A DNA stretch of 64,000 nucleotides from Flavobacteriales bacterium (GTDB lineage: Bacteria; Bacteroidota; Bacteroidia; Flavobacteriales_F; PHOS-HE28), in assembly GCA_016702645.1 (NCBI GenBank), contig JADJDP010000009.1, forward strand, positions 70,384 through 134,383. The letters run 5' to 3'. Below are positions 8,552-16,995 of the stretch, piece by piece; within the stretch, counting starts at the first letter, position 1, and every line of letters begins with the position of its first letter. Below the pieces are notes generated by a model that saw only the letters and a list, made by a program, of their open reading frames with translations, had not been told where the DNA came from and made no database searches. Both the position numbers and the translations under genes were made by a program.

Positions 8552-9115
8552 TCAGCGCTTGTTGAAGTTGTTCATGGCGCTGGCCACGCCCAACAGTCCG
8601 AACTGGAGAATAGCCTTGCCCGCCAACTCGATCCGCTCGCCCAGGGTCCTGCGCTCCTCCTCGGTCCACGCCCCCAAAACGTATTCGCTCTGACGACCTC
8701 GGGCAAAATCGCTGCCGATGCCAAAGCGCAGGCGCGGGAAATCCTCTGTTCCTATGGTCTCGATAATGCTCGTCAGCCCGTTGTGGCCCCCGGCACCTCC
8801 TTTCGCGCGTATCCTCACTGAACCGAAGGGCAGCGCCAGGTCATCGGTAACCACCAAGAGGCGATCCCCCGGAACATTCTCCTGGTCCATCCAATAGCGC
8901 ACGGCTTTGCCGCTAAGGTTCATGAAGGTGCCGGGCTTGATCAGGATGAACGAACGCCCTTTATGGCGAAGCTCTGCGCGATCGGCGTAGCGATCCGGGG
9001 CGAATCGTACGGCAGCTGTCGTGGCCAATGCATCCACTATTTGGAATCCGATGTTGTGTCGTGTTCCGGCGTACTCTTCGCCGGGATTGCCCAGTCCCGT
9101 TATCAGGTACTTCAT
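8552..9115 (-). CDS. pth: Peptidyl-tRNA hydrolase
   Basis: 187 residues, full length for the family. Key motifs are present: TGLGNPGEEYAGTRHNIGF (catalytic His in TRHN), FMNLSGKAV, VVTDDLALPFG (catalytic Asp) and GGAGGHNGL. It releases peptides from prematurely dissociated peptidyl-tRNA and recycles tRNA in the cytoplasm. It lies downstream of rplY and prs, a gene order common in Bacteroidota, although a strong hairpin at 9131-9158 separates it from rplY. Confidence 0.96.
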   Translation of the reverse strand: MKYLITGLGNPGEEYAGTRHNIGFQIVDALATTAAVRFAPDRYADRAELRHKGRSFILIKPGTFMNLSGKAVRYWMDQENVPGDRLLVVTDDLALPFGSVRIRAKGGAGGHNGLTSIIETIGTEDFPRLRFGIGSDFARGRQSEYVLGAWTEEERRTLGERIELAGKAILQFGLLGVASAMNNFNKR

Positions 9116-9130
9116 TGCGGGTGCAAAAGA

Positions 9131-9158
9131 AACGGACCCGGCGTGTGCCGGGTCCGTT
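9131..9158 (-). terminator. Intrinsic terminator after rplY
   Basis: Perfect 12-bp stem (9131-9142 with 9147-9158, loop GTGT/ACAC). Read on the minus strand it is followed by TTTCTTTTGC, so it looks like a Rho-independent terminator ending the prs-rplY transcript before pth. Confidence 0.8.
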
Positions 9159-9193
9159 CATGAAAAGGAATCTGGATCGCTGTAGCCTTGGGA

Positions 9194-9868
9194 CTACTTC
9201 TTCGCGGCGGGCTTGGCGTCGGCAGCCTTGGCGTCGGCGGCTGGGGTCGCACCAGCGGCGGGTGTTGCACCAGCGGCGGGTGCGGCTCCGGGAGTAGCGG
9301 CTGTTGCTGCAGCAACCTCCTCCACTTTCTTCGGCACCTTCACCGTGGCCACCACATCCTCCGGGCTACCCACGGCTACTAGACCATCGAGCTTCAGGTC
9401 GCTCACATGTACGCTGTGGTTCAGTGCCAGGTTGGTCACGTCCACGTCGATGAAAGCTGGTATGCGTGAGGGGAGCCCCTTCACCGTGAGCTTGCGCATG
9501 GTCTGGTTGAGCTTGCCCCCTTCGCGCACCCCGGCTGGCTGGCCTTTGAGCCGGATCGAAAGCTGCACGCGCGCCTCGCGGTCCTCCTTCATCTCCATGA
9601 AGTCCACGTGGATCACGCGGTCGCTCAACGGGTGGAACTGCTTCTGGTGGACCATCGCGAGCGTCTTGTTGCCGCCGAGATCGAGTTCGATGCTGTTCGC
9701 CTCCGGAGTGAAGACAACCTTGCGAAGAGCGGCCTCTTCCACACTGAAGTGAACAGTGCTGGAGCCGCCATAAAGCACGCAGGGTACGCGCTTCGCCCGG
9801 CGCAATTGGGCGGCATACTTGGTGCCGATGTGATCGCGGACGGTGCCGCTGAGCGCTACTTTGTTCAT
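9194..9868 (-). CDS. rplY: 50S ribosomal protein L25/general stress protein Ctc
   Basis: 224 residues. N-terminal L25 domain (1-95: MNKVALSGTVRD, RVPCVLYGG, VHVDFMEM) that binds 5S rRNA, then the TL5/CTC beta domain (96-185: LSIRLKGQPAGVREGGKL, LPSRIPAFIDVDV). The last ~37 residues are a low-complexity Ala/Pro/Thr tail with near-identical GATPAAGATPAA repeats ending KPAAKK. The tail probably reflects repeat expansion in a disordered region. The ATG at 9868 is used because homology starts there. It follows prs by 13 bp and is likely co-transcribed with it. Confidence 0.95.
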   Translation of the reverse strand: MNKVALSGTVRDHIGTKYAAQLRRAKRVPCVLYGGSSTVHFSVEEAALRKVVFTPEANSIELDLGGNKTLAMVHQKQFHPLSDRVIHVDFMEMKEDREARVQLSIRLKGQPAGVREGGKLNQTMRKLTVKGLPSRIPAFIDVDVTNLALNHSVHVSDLKLDGLVAVGSPEDVVATVKVPKKVEEVAAATAATPGAAPAAGATPAAGATPAADAKAADAKPAAKK

Positions 9869-9881
9869 GACCGAACGGGTG

Positions 9882-10829
9882 TTATGCAATTATGAAATGA
9901 CTGCTGATGCTTTCGTGGCTGCGCACTCGACGGATCACGTCGGCGAACAGTTGGGCCACGGAAAGTTGCTTGATCTTGTTGGTGTGGGCCAACTTCTCCG
10001 GCCCAATTGGAATGGTATCGGTAACAATGAGCTCCGTGAGCGTACTGCGCTCTATCCGCTGGCATGCATCGCCGCTGAGAACCGCGTGGGTACAAACCGC
10101 ACGGACGGAGAGCGCGCCGAGGTCCGTCATCATATCGGCGGCTTTGGTGAGGGTTCCTGCGGTGTCGATCATATCATCGACCAGCACACCGTTCTTGCCC
10201 TTTACGTCACCGATCACCGTCATGCGCTCGATCTGGTTGGCCACTTTTCGCTGCTTGTAGCAGATGGCCATATCACAGCCCAGGTGCTTGCTATAGGCGT
10301 TGGCCCGCTTGGTTCCTCCGGTATCCGGTGCTGCCATGACCAGGTCTTTCAGTCCCAACTCCTTGATATGCGGAAGGAAGATGCTGCTGGCGAACAGGTG
10401 GTCCACAGGAACCTCGAAGAAGCCCTGGATCTGGTCCGCATGAAGGTCCATCGTCATCACACGGTCCACGCCTGCGGCCGTGAGCATGTTGGCCACCAAC
10501 TTGGCCCCGATGCTTACACGGGGTTTATCCTTTCGGTCTTGTCGGGCGAATCCGAAATAGGGCAGAACGGCCACGATGCGTTTCGCACTGGCGCGCTTGG
10601 CCGCATCCACCATCATAAGAAGCTCAAGCAAGTTGTCAGCCGGAGGGAACGTGCTCTGAACGATGAAGACGAGATCGCCACGCACCGTTTCCTCGAAACT
10701 TGGTTGGAACTCGCCGTCGCTGAAGCGGCTCACGCTCACCTCGCCCAAGCGCTCCCCGCTCGAGGCCGCTATTTGCTCGGCCAAGTACCGGGTGGCGGTA
10801 CCGCTGAAGATCTTGGCGCTTTCCTGCAT
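9882..10829 (-). CDS. prs: Ribose-phosphate pyrophosphokinase
   Basis: 315 residues, standard length. It makes PRPP from ribose 5-phosphate and ATP for nucleotide, histidine and tryptophan synthesis. Motifs: FSDGEFQPSFEETVRG, QSTFPPADNLLELL, YFGFARQDRKDKPR (ATP/flexible loop), MTMDLHADQIQGFF, and the PRPP loop DDMIDTAGTLTKAA. The ATG at 10829 was chosen; it lies 21 bp downstream of a good TACATTTG promoter element. First gene of the prs-rplY unit, divergent from rnr. Confidence 0.96.
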   Translation of the reverse strand: MQESAKIFSGTATRYLAEQIAASSGERLGEVSVSRFSDGEFQPSFEETVRGDLVFIVQSTFPPADNLLELLMMVDAAKRASAKRIVAVLPYFGFARQDRKDKPRVSIGAKLVANMLTAAGVDRVMTMDLHADQIQGFFEVPVDHLFASSIFLPHIKELGLKDLVMAAPDTGGTKRANAYSKHLGCDMAICYKQRKVANQIERMTVIGDVKGKNGVLVDDMIDTAGTLTKAADMMTDLGALSVRAVCTHAVLSGDACQRIERSTLTELIVTDTIPIGPEKLAHTNKIKQLSVAQLFADVIRRVRSHESISSHFIIA

Positions 10830-10850
10830 GGCTTGCCGGGAACCGGAAAC

Positions 10851-10886
10851 GGGCGGCAAATGTAGCGATCCGGCCGTGGTTATCAA
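10851..10886 (-). promoter_or_regulatory. Promoter of prs (TTG-N19-TACATTTG)
   Basis: On the minus strand TTG (10886-10884), a 19-bp spacer, then TACATTTG (10864-10857) followed by CCGCCC. This matches the Bacteroidota sigma-70 consensus TTTG-N19-TAnnTTTG closely. The TTG falls inside the palindrome at 10882-10897, so a protein bound there could block the promoter. Confidence 0.7.
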
Positions 10887-10897
10887 CGATCGTTGGT
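10882..10897. repeat. Near-perfect palindrome over the prs -33 element
   Basis: ATCAACGATCGTTGGT, 15 of 16 bases identical to the perfect palindrome at 18707-18722. It sits in the prs-rnr divergent region and covers the TTG of the prs promoter. It could be an operator. Confidence 0.4.
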
Positions 10898-10921
10898 GAA
10901 GGCCCCGCCTGACCCTCCGGT

Positions 10922-10935
10922 TATCTTGCCGGCCC
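10922..10935 (+). promoter_or_regulatory. Candidate -7 element of rnr
   Basis: TATCTTGCCGGCCC, 34 bp before the rnr ATG. It resembles the TAnnTTTG/C-rich element seen before other genes here. No TTG at the ideal distance was found. Confidence 0.4.
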
Positions 10936-10969
10936 TCTGGAAAACCCGCCTGGAGCCCCCCCTCGATAC

Positions 10970-13162
10970 ATGCCCCGCAACCGTCCCCAACCCTCACCCG
11001 GCCAGCTTGCCCAAGATGTGCTTGCCGCCGTCAGAAAGTCCGGGCATGCCGGTATCACCAGCCAGCAATTGGCCCTGCAGCTGGGCTTCAAGGACAAGGG
11101 GCACCGCTACATGCTTTTCGACGCGCTGGAAGCCCTTTTGGACGAGGGCCGGATCCAAAGCGGAAAAAAGGGCCGCTACACCGCCCAAGGGGGCAAGGAC
11201 AGCGTGGAGGGGACCATCGACATCATTACCAGCGGAGCCGGCTACGTGCGTGTGGAGGGAGGAACGGAGGATGTCTTCGTACACGGCCGCAACGTGGGCA
11301 TGGCCCTGCATGGGGACCGCGTGCTCATCAAGCTGATGGGGGGACGTGGAAGTCGAGCCGAGGGCAAGGTTCTGGAGGTGCTCAGCCGCAGACGCAACGA
11401 GTTCGTGGGTACCATACAAAAACAACAGGGTCGCCTGTTGCTGGTCGCGGACGACCAACGTGTGAAGCGCCCCTTCTTCATCCCGCCGCACGAAGCCTTG
11501 AACGCCAAGGAGGGCGACAAGGCGATCATCGAACTGGGCGAGTGGAAAGACACGCGCGACATTCCACGTGGCAAGGTGTTGCGGGTGCTTGGCCGGGCCG
11601 GCGAGCACCAAGTGGAGATGCATGCGATCCTCGCCGAATTCGGCCTGCCACTGGAATTCCCGGAAAGTGTGGTAAGGGCGTCCGAGAGCATCGCCGATGG
11701 GGTCACCGAAGCCGAGATCGCGAGTCGCCGCGACGTGCGGACCATTCCAACGATCACGATCGACCCCGACGACGCGAAAGACCTTGACGACGCATTGAGC
11801 GTTCGTCGCTTGGAGAGCGGCCATTGGGAGATCGGTGTGCACATAGCCGATGTGAGCCACTACGTGCGTCCCAAGAGCGTGATCGATATGGAGGCAGCGA
11901 ACCGGGCGACCAGTGTTTATCTGGTCGATCGCGTGGTGCCCATGCTGCCTGAGAAGTTGAGCAACGACCTCTGTTCGCTCAACCCGCATACGGACAAGCT
12001 GAGCTTCAGCGCCATCTTCGAAATGGACGAGCGGGCGGACATCAAGACCGAGTGGTACGGTCGAACCGTAATGCGCTCCCAGCGTCGGTTCGCATACGCC
12101 GAGGCACAGGCGATCATCGATGGTGGCGAGGGTGACTTCAGGGCGGAGGTTCTTGTGCTGCACCGGCTCTCGCAGGTGATGCGTAAGGAGCGCATTGAGA
12201 ACGGCGCGCTGGAGATCGGTGGTAACGAGGTGAAGTTCAAGCTGGATGAGAAGGGTGCTCCCATCGGCGTGTTCGAGAAGGTGATGGGGCCTGCGAACTG
12301 GCTCATCGAAGAGTTCATGTTGCTCGCGAACAAGCGCGTTGCCGCTTGGGTGAACAAGCAACGCAAGGGTGGTGTGCCGCCCTTCGTGTATCGCGTACAC
12401 GATCTCCCCTCCCCGGAAAAGGTGGAACAACTACGTGCGCTCGCGAAAAGTTTCGGGCACTCGCTCGTTACGAAACAGGACGAGGATCTGCCGCACGCGA
12501 TCAATCGCTTGTTGCACGATGTACGCGGGAAGGAAGAGGAGAACATCATCAAGCAAGTGGCCATTCGTAGTATGGCCAAGGCCATTTACAGCACCGAGAA
12601 CATCGGTCACTATGGTCTGGCCTTCGAGCACTATACCCACTTCACCTCCCCAATTCGCCGGTATCCCGACCTATTGGTGCATCGTGCCATGGCCCACTAC
12701 CTGGCCGGCGGAACGCACTTGGACCGCGAAGCGCTCGAGCTGAGCTGCAAACACAGCTCGCGCATGGAGAAACAAGCGAGCGATGCAGAGCGAGCGAGCA
12801 TCCGCTACAAACAGGCCGAGTATTTGCTGGCCCGCATCGGGCAAAGCTTCGAGGGTATCATCAGCGGGCTCACGGCTTGGGGCCTGTACGTGGAGCTGCG
12901 TGAGAACAAATGCGAAGGCATGATCGGCTTGCGCGAACTTCCCGGTGATGTGTTCCGCTTCGATCAAGACCGGTATTGCGTGGTCGGTCAGCGCACCGGA
13001 CGCAAATTCAGTTTGGGCGACGAGGTGATGGTGACGATCAAAGCCGTGGACATGGATCGACGTGCCGTGGACTTCGTTCTCATGGAGGGTCGTGGGCCGG
13101 TAACCACTTCCGGCAAGTTCGAACGGCGCCCGGCAGCAAAGAAGAAACCCGGCCGACGTTGA
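10970..13162 (+). CDS. rnr: Ribonuclease R
   Basis: 730 residues. N-terminal winged-helix region (about 10-65), cold-shock-like domains (70-220), the RNB catalytic domain (about 245-575) with the metal signature DPDDAKDLDDAL and the HFTSPIRRYPD motif, then a C-terminal S1 domain (about 625-705: GIISGLTAWGLYVELREN) and a basic KKKPGRR tail. It degrades structured RNA 3' to 5' in the cytoplasm and takes part in RNA quality control. Start ATG at 10970 gives the normal length. Divergent from prs. Confidence 0.96.
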   Translation: MPRNRPQPSPGQLAQDVLAAVRKSGHAGITSQQLALQLGFKDKGHRYMLFDALEALLDEGRIQSGKKGRYTAQGGKDSVEGTIDIITSGAGYVRVEGGTEDVFVHGRNVGMALHGDRVLIKLMGGRGSRAEGKVLEVLSRRRNEFVGTIQKQQGRLLLVADDQRVKRPFFIPPHEALNAKEGDKAIIELGEWKDTRDIPRGKVLRVLGRAGEHQVEMHAILAEFGLPLEFPESVVRASESIADGVTEAEIASRRDVRTIPTITIDPDDAKDLDDALSVRRLESGHWEIGVHIADVSHYVRPKSVIDMEAANRATSVYLVDRVVPMLPEKLSNDLCSLNPHTDKLSFSAIFEMDERADIKTEWYGRTVMRSQRRFAYAEAQAIIDGGEGDFRAEVLVLHRLSQVMRKERIENGALEIGGNEVKFKLDEKGAPIGVFEKVMGPANWLIEEFMLLANKRVAAWVNKQRKGGVPPFVYRVHDLPSPEKVEQLRALAKSFGHSLVTKQDEDLPHAINRLLHDVRGKEEENIIKQVAIRSMAKAIYSTENIGHYGLAFEHYTHFTSPIRRYPDLLVHRAMAHYLAGGTHLDREALELSCKHSSRMEKQASDAERASIRYKQAEYLLARIGQSFEGIISGLTAWGLYVELRENKCEGMIGLRELPGDVFRFDQDRYCVVGQRTGRKFSLGDEVMVTIKAVDMDRRAVDFVLMEGRGPVTTSGKFERRPAAKKKPGRR

Positions 13163-13172
13163 TCGACCGGGT
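13147..13172. terminator. Hairpin between convergent rnr and response regulator genes
   Basis: Arms 13147-13156 and 13163-13172 pair over 10 bp with one mismatch, around a 6-bp loop that contains the rnr stop codon. No clear T tract. Likely a transcription or decay boundary for rnr. Confidence 0.45.
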
Positions 13173-13200
13173 CACTGTGCGCTGTTCTCTTCGAGCGGAA

Positions 13201-13956
13201 CTAGACGAGGTTGAGCCGCTTGGCGAGATCGTCCTTGTAGCTGCCACCGATCGGGATCACTTTCTTATCGTTCTCCAGGATCAGGTTCGGTTGTTCGATC
13301 GCCGTGATCTTATCGACCCGGACGATGAAGCTGCGATGAACGCGGATGAAATCGCTTTCGGGCAATTTTGCCTCGATGTCCTTCATGGTGCTGTGGACGG
13401 TGTAGCGCGTGTTCAGCGTGTTGATGACCACATAGTCCTTCAATGCTTCGATGAAGTAGATGTCGCTCGTCTTCAGCTTCACCAGGCGACTGTTGCTCTT
13501 CACGAAGAGGATGTCCTTGCCGGTGTCCTTGCTTTCGACCAAGGCGTACAGCAGATCTCGCTCCTTCAGGACCTCGGTTTCCTTCTTGTGCTTGTACAGC
13601 GCCATCTCGATCGACGTGTGGATGTCGATCTCCTTGAACGGCTTGATGATGTAACCATAGGGTTGCGTCACTTTTGCCTTGGCCAAAGTGCTCTCATCCG
13701 CGTAGGCGGTGAGGAAGATCACCGGGATGTTCGTGTTACGCCGGATCGCATCGGCCGCATCGATCCCGTTCATCTCGCCCTTGAGCATTATGTCCATGAG
13801 AATGATGTCCGGCATGTGTTCGCTGGCAAGAGCTACCGCCATTTCACCGGTGTTCGCCGCGCCCACCACGTTGTACCCCAATTTCTTGAGGCTGTGCTGG
13901 ATATCCTTGCTAACAATGCTCTCATCCTCCACCACGAGGACGTTCGTCTGCGCCAT
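13201..13956 (-). CDS. LytTR-family response regulator
   Basis: 251 residues. Receiver domain (1-120) with the acidic pocket VVEDE, phospho-acceptor Asp in ILMDIMLKGE, T in FLTAYAD and K in IIKPFKE. A linker leads to a LytTR DNA-binding domain (about 150-251: IYFIEALKDYVVINT, FIRVHRSFIVRVDKI). It should act as a transcription factor controlled by the histidine kinase encoded just upstream, whose last codons overlap this start by 35 bp. The ATG at 13956 was chosen because MAQTNVLVVEDE is the receiver start. Confidence 0.93.
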   Translation of the reverse strand: MAQTNVLVVEDESIVSKDIQHSLKKLGYNVVGAANTGEMAVALASEHMPDIILMDIMLKGEMNGIDAADAIRRNTNIPVIFLTAYADESTLAKAKVTQPYGYIIKPFKEIDIHTSIEMALYKHKKETEVLKERDLLYALVESKDTGKDILFVKSNSRLVKLKTSDIYFIEALKDYVVINTLNTRYTVHSTMKDIEAKLPESDFIRVHRSFIVRVDKITAIEQPNLILENDKKVIPIGGSYKDDLAKRLNLV

Positions 13957-16900
13957 GTCCGCTTTGCTTGATACGTTCAAAAGTAAGTAAATACGTTGCC
14001 CCCGGAGGGCCGTGTCGCTCAATCTGACCGTCCAGCTGGCCAACCAGCATATGCACGAGCTCCAACCCCAGGTTGCCGTCCCGCTGATCATCGAACCCTT
14101 CGGGTAGGCCAATTCCGTCGTCGCCCACGGTAATGACAACCCGGTCTCCGATCAACTGCAACCGCACACGCACGGTACCCGCGCTATCGCTGGGGTATGC
14201 ATGCTTCAGCGCGTTGCTGATGAGCTCGTTCAGGATAAGACCGCATGGGCTCGCTTGATCGAGCACCAAGGGCACCGGGTCCGGACCCAGGTCCAGATCC
14301 AATGAGATGCGTCCGCTGAGGCTGTAGCTCATGACAAGATTCCGCGCCAGCCCATCGATGTAATTGCCCAGATCGATAAGGCTGAACTGTTTGTTCTGGT
14401 AGAGGCTCTCGTGAATGAGTGCCATGCTCCGGATCCGGTCGCGGCTATGGTGGAGGATCTCCTGTAGCCGGGGATCGTCATCCACCCGCGCGCCTTGAAG
14501 CTTCATGATGCTGTTGATCACCTGCAGGTTGTTCTTCACCCGGTGGTGCACCTCCTTCAGCAACACCTCCTTTTCACCAAGGCTCTGGATCAGTTCCTCC
14601 TGTGCCTGTTTTCGATCGGTGATACCGTACGCGAGGCAGGAAACCTCCTGCACCTCGCCGTTGACAACGATCGGGTTCAAGAAATTCTCGACCCATGCGG
14701 GCCGCCCGTGCAGGTCTATCAACTCGACTTCGAACTGCTGTGCTTTTCCACGGAGCGCGTTGGCGTAGTTCACCAACAACGCCTTCGCTCTTTCCGGAGC
14801 TATGCGCGCGGCCATGCGTTCCGCGAAGCGGTCGCCAATGGCGAAGGTGATGCCGTGCACCTGTTCAATGGAGCGTTTGAAGTGCTCATTGCACGACGTG
14901 ATACGCATGTCCTTGTCAAGCGTCCAGATCATCATGTTGGCCGAGCTCTCGAAAATGGCCTTGAGCCTGGCGGCTTGTTCGCGCACGGTATCCTCGGCCA
15001 CCTTCTGTTCGGTGATCTCGTGGCCCACGCCGAACACCTCATTCGCGGATCCCGACCGATCGAACACCGGGCTCAGGAAGATCTCGTTGCATACGCGCCG
15101 TCCTTGCTTATCGGTGACATCTGTTTCGAAACGGATCGGAACACCAGCGAAAGCCTCTTTGTACTTCTTCTCCCAAAAGGCGTGATAGCTATCGCTGGCG
15201 AATTTCTTCCGTGGACCCTCCTGGCTCTCCTTCAATTCGGGCCGCACGCCGTAAAGCCGCTCGATCATGTCACCGTAGCCCTTGTTGAACGAGGTGAGTT
15301 TGATCGAGGGGTCCACCGTCCAGAACATGTGTTCACTGCTTTCGAAGAGCGCACGAAGTTTCGCTTCGTGGTCCTCCACCTGTTGCCGCGCGGCCAGCAT
15401 CCCGGTGATGTCGCGGAAGATGCTTCGCGTTGCCACTGGTCGGCCTTCGCTCGTGCGAACGGTCATCGTTCCTTCCACCGTGATGGTCCGCCCCTCCTTC
15501 GTAACGAAAACCAAGCGGACCGTACCGGGTTGTTCGCCGCGCAAGACCTGCTCCATGAGGTGTTCACAGGATGCCCGCTGGTCGGGATGCACCAGGTCGA
15601 GCATCGAAAGCCGGGGTATCTCGGCCTCGGAATAGCCCATCGCCCGCCGCCAGGCATCGTTCACGTATTCAAAGCGTCCATCGGACCCAACGCTTTGGAT
15701 AAGATCGGTCGCGTTCTCAAAAAGATCCCTGTACCGTTCCTCACTTGCTTTAAGCGCTTCCTGGTCGCGCTTCATCCGCGTGATGTCGCGTGAGACACCC
15801 ATTGCCCCAACGGCCCTTCCTTCCGGATCGAACAAACGCGACGCTGCGAGGAAGGTGGTGAACTCGTTCCCGAACTTGTCCACATTGCGCACCTCGCCCG
15901 CGTAGGCCCCATGTGTGTCCAGTTCGTGCTGCACGCGCCGATACTCCAGAGGGTCCGCGTAAAGCTTCTCGGTGTTGCTCCCCAGTATCTCTTCAGCCTC
16001 ATAGCCAAAACGGATGCTGGCTGCGGGGTTGTACTCCGTGATGTTGCCCTCTGGGTCGGCAGCCATGATCATGTCCAACGAGCTGTCGATGAGGTTGCGT
16101 GCGAAGTGCCGCGATCTGCGCAAAGCCTCCTGTGTGCGTCGGTGTTCCCCGATCTCCTCCCGCAACACTTGGTTCACCTCCTCTGCCATTTGAAGCCGCA
16201 CACGCTCGCGTATTGTTCGTTGCTGCGCGCCATGGTCCTGTACCGTGAACTGGAGTGCACCATCGCCCTCATGCACTGTGCTGGTGCATACGATCTGGAA
16301 TTCACGCTCGGGAAGGGCGGCTGAACGCACCCGGATGGGGCTGTCGGTCGGGTCGCTCGTGGCCTTGGTCATCAAATCTTCCAGCAGCTCGTGATCGTCT
16401 TTGTTCCACAGCGCCAGGAATTCGCTACCGGTCAGATCCTGTTCGAGCAATCGCTCGGCCGCTGGATTGGCATAGCGGACCCGGCCTCCGGCGACAACGA
16501 GAAGCCCGTCATGCATTCGCTCGACAAGGCTGCGATAGCTCGTCATCAATGCGCGCTGCTCGGCCTCCGCCTGGCGGATCGAGGTCACATCGATGAGCAT
16601 GCCCTGGATCGTCGCTACGCGGCCCTCTTCATCATCAAGGAACACGTTCTCCAACACGTACACGTCCCGGCCGTTGCGATGCCTCAACCTCATCTCGTGG
16701 TTGATGAGCTTCTTCTCTTTGCGCAAGGAGGCCAAGTACTGCTCTCGATCCTCGGGCGCATGATAGAGGTCCCGAGCGGTGTGCCGCAAAAGCTCTTCCC
16801 GGTTCGTGTAGCCCAGGATGTGTGCGAGCGCATCATTGCACTCGAGCATGCGTCCATCCGGCGTGGTGCGGAAGATGCCGGCGAGGTTGCGGCTGACGAG

Positions 16901-16967
16901 GTCGTTGTACTGCCTCTTCAACTCCAAATACGCCTGGGCAAGCTCGGTTCCCCGCTTCCACGTCCAT
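13922..16967 (-). CDS. Multi-PAS sensor histidine kinase (HisKA_2 type), start region probably frameshifted
   Basis: The intact frame runs from a TTG at 16927 to 13922 (1001 residues): six PAS-type domains (about 8-125, 126-240, 270-390, 397-520, 530-650, 660-785), a HisKA_2 dimerisation/phospho-acceptor segment (EVHHRVKNNLQVI, His about 800) and an HATPase (LILNELISNALKHAYPS, VGDDGIGLPEG). There is no transmembrane helix, so it senses inside the cell. Protein-like sequence (TELAQAYLEL) continues upstream of the TTG but has no ATG in frame. Removing one C from the CCCC run at 16950-16953 joins it to the ATG at 16967 as MDVEAGTELAQAY. The feature is drawn from that ATG. It drives the LytTR regulator that follows. 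Confidence 0.88.
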
Positions 16968-16995
16968 GGGACGAACTTACTCGTTGGGGTCCGCC

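Noticed and set aside
9604..9616. parS-like core TCCACGTGGA in rplY
   Set aside because: Only the central 10 bases match; flanks differ from the two perfect sites.
11567..11580. parS-like ATTCCACGTGGCAA in rnr
   Set aside because: Palindrome imperfect outside the core and explained by coding sequence.
10994..12430. Long minus-strand open frame opposite rnr
   Set aside because: Shadow of RNase R; no recognisable motif.
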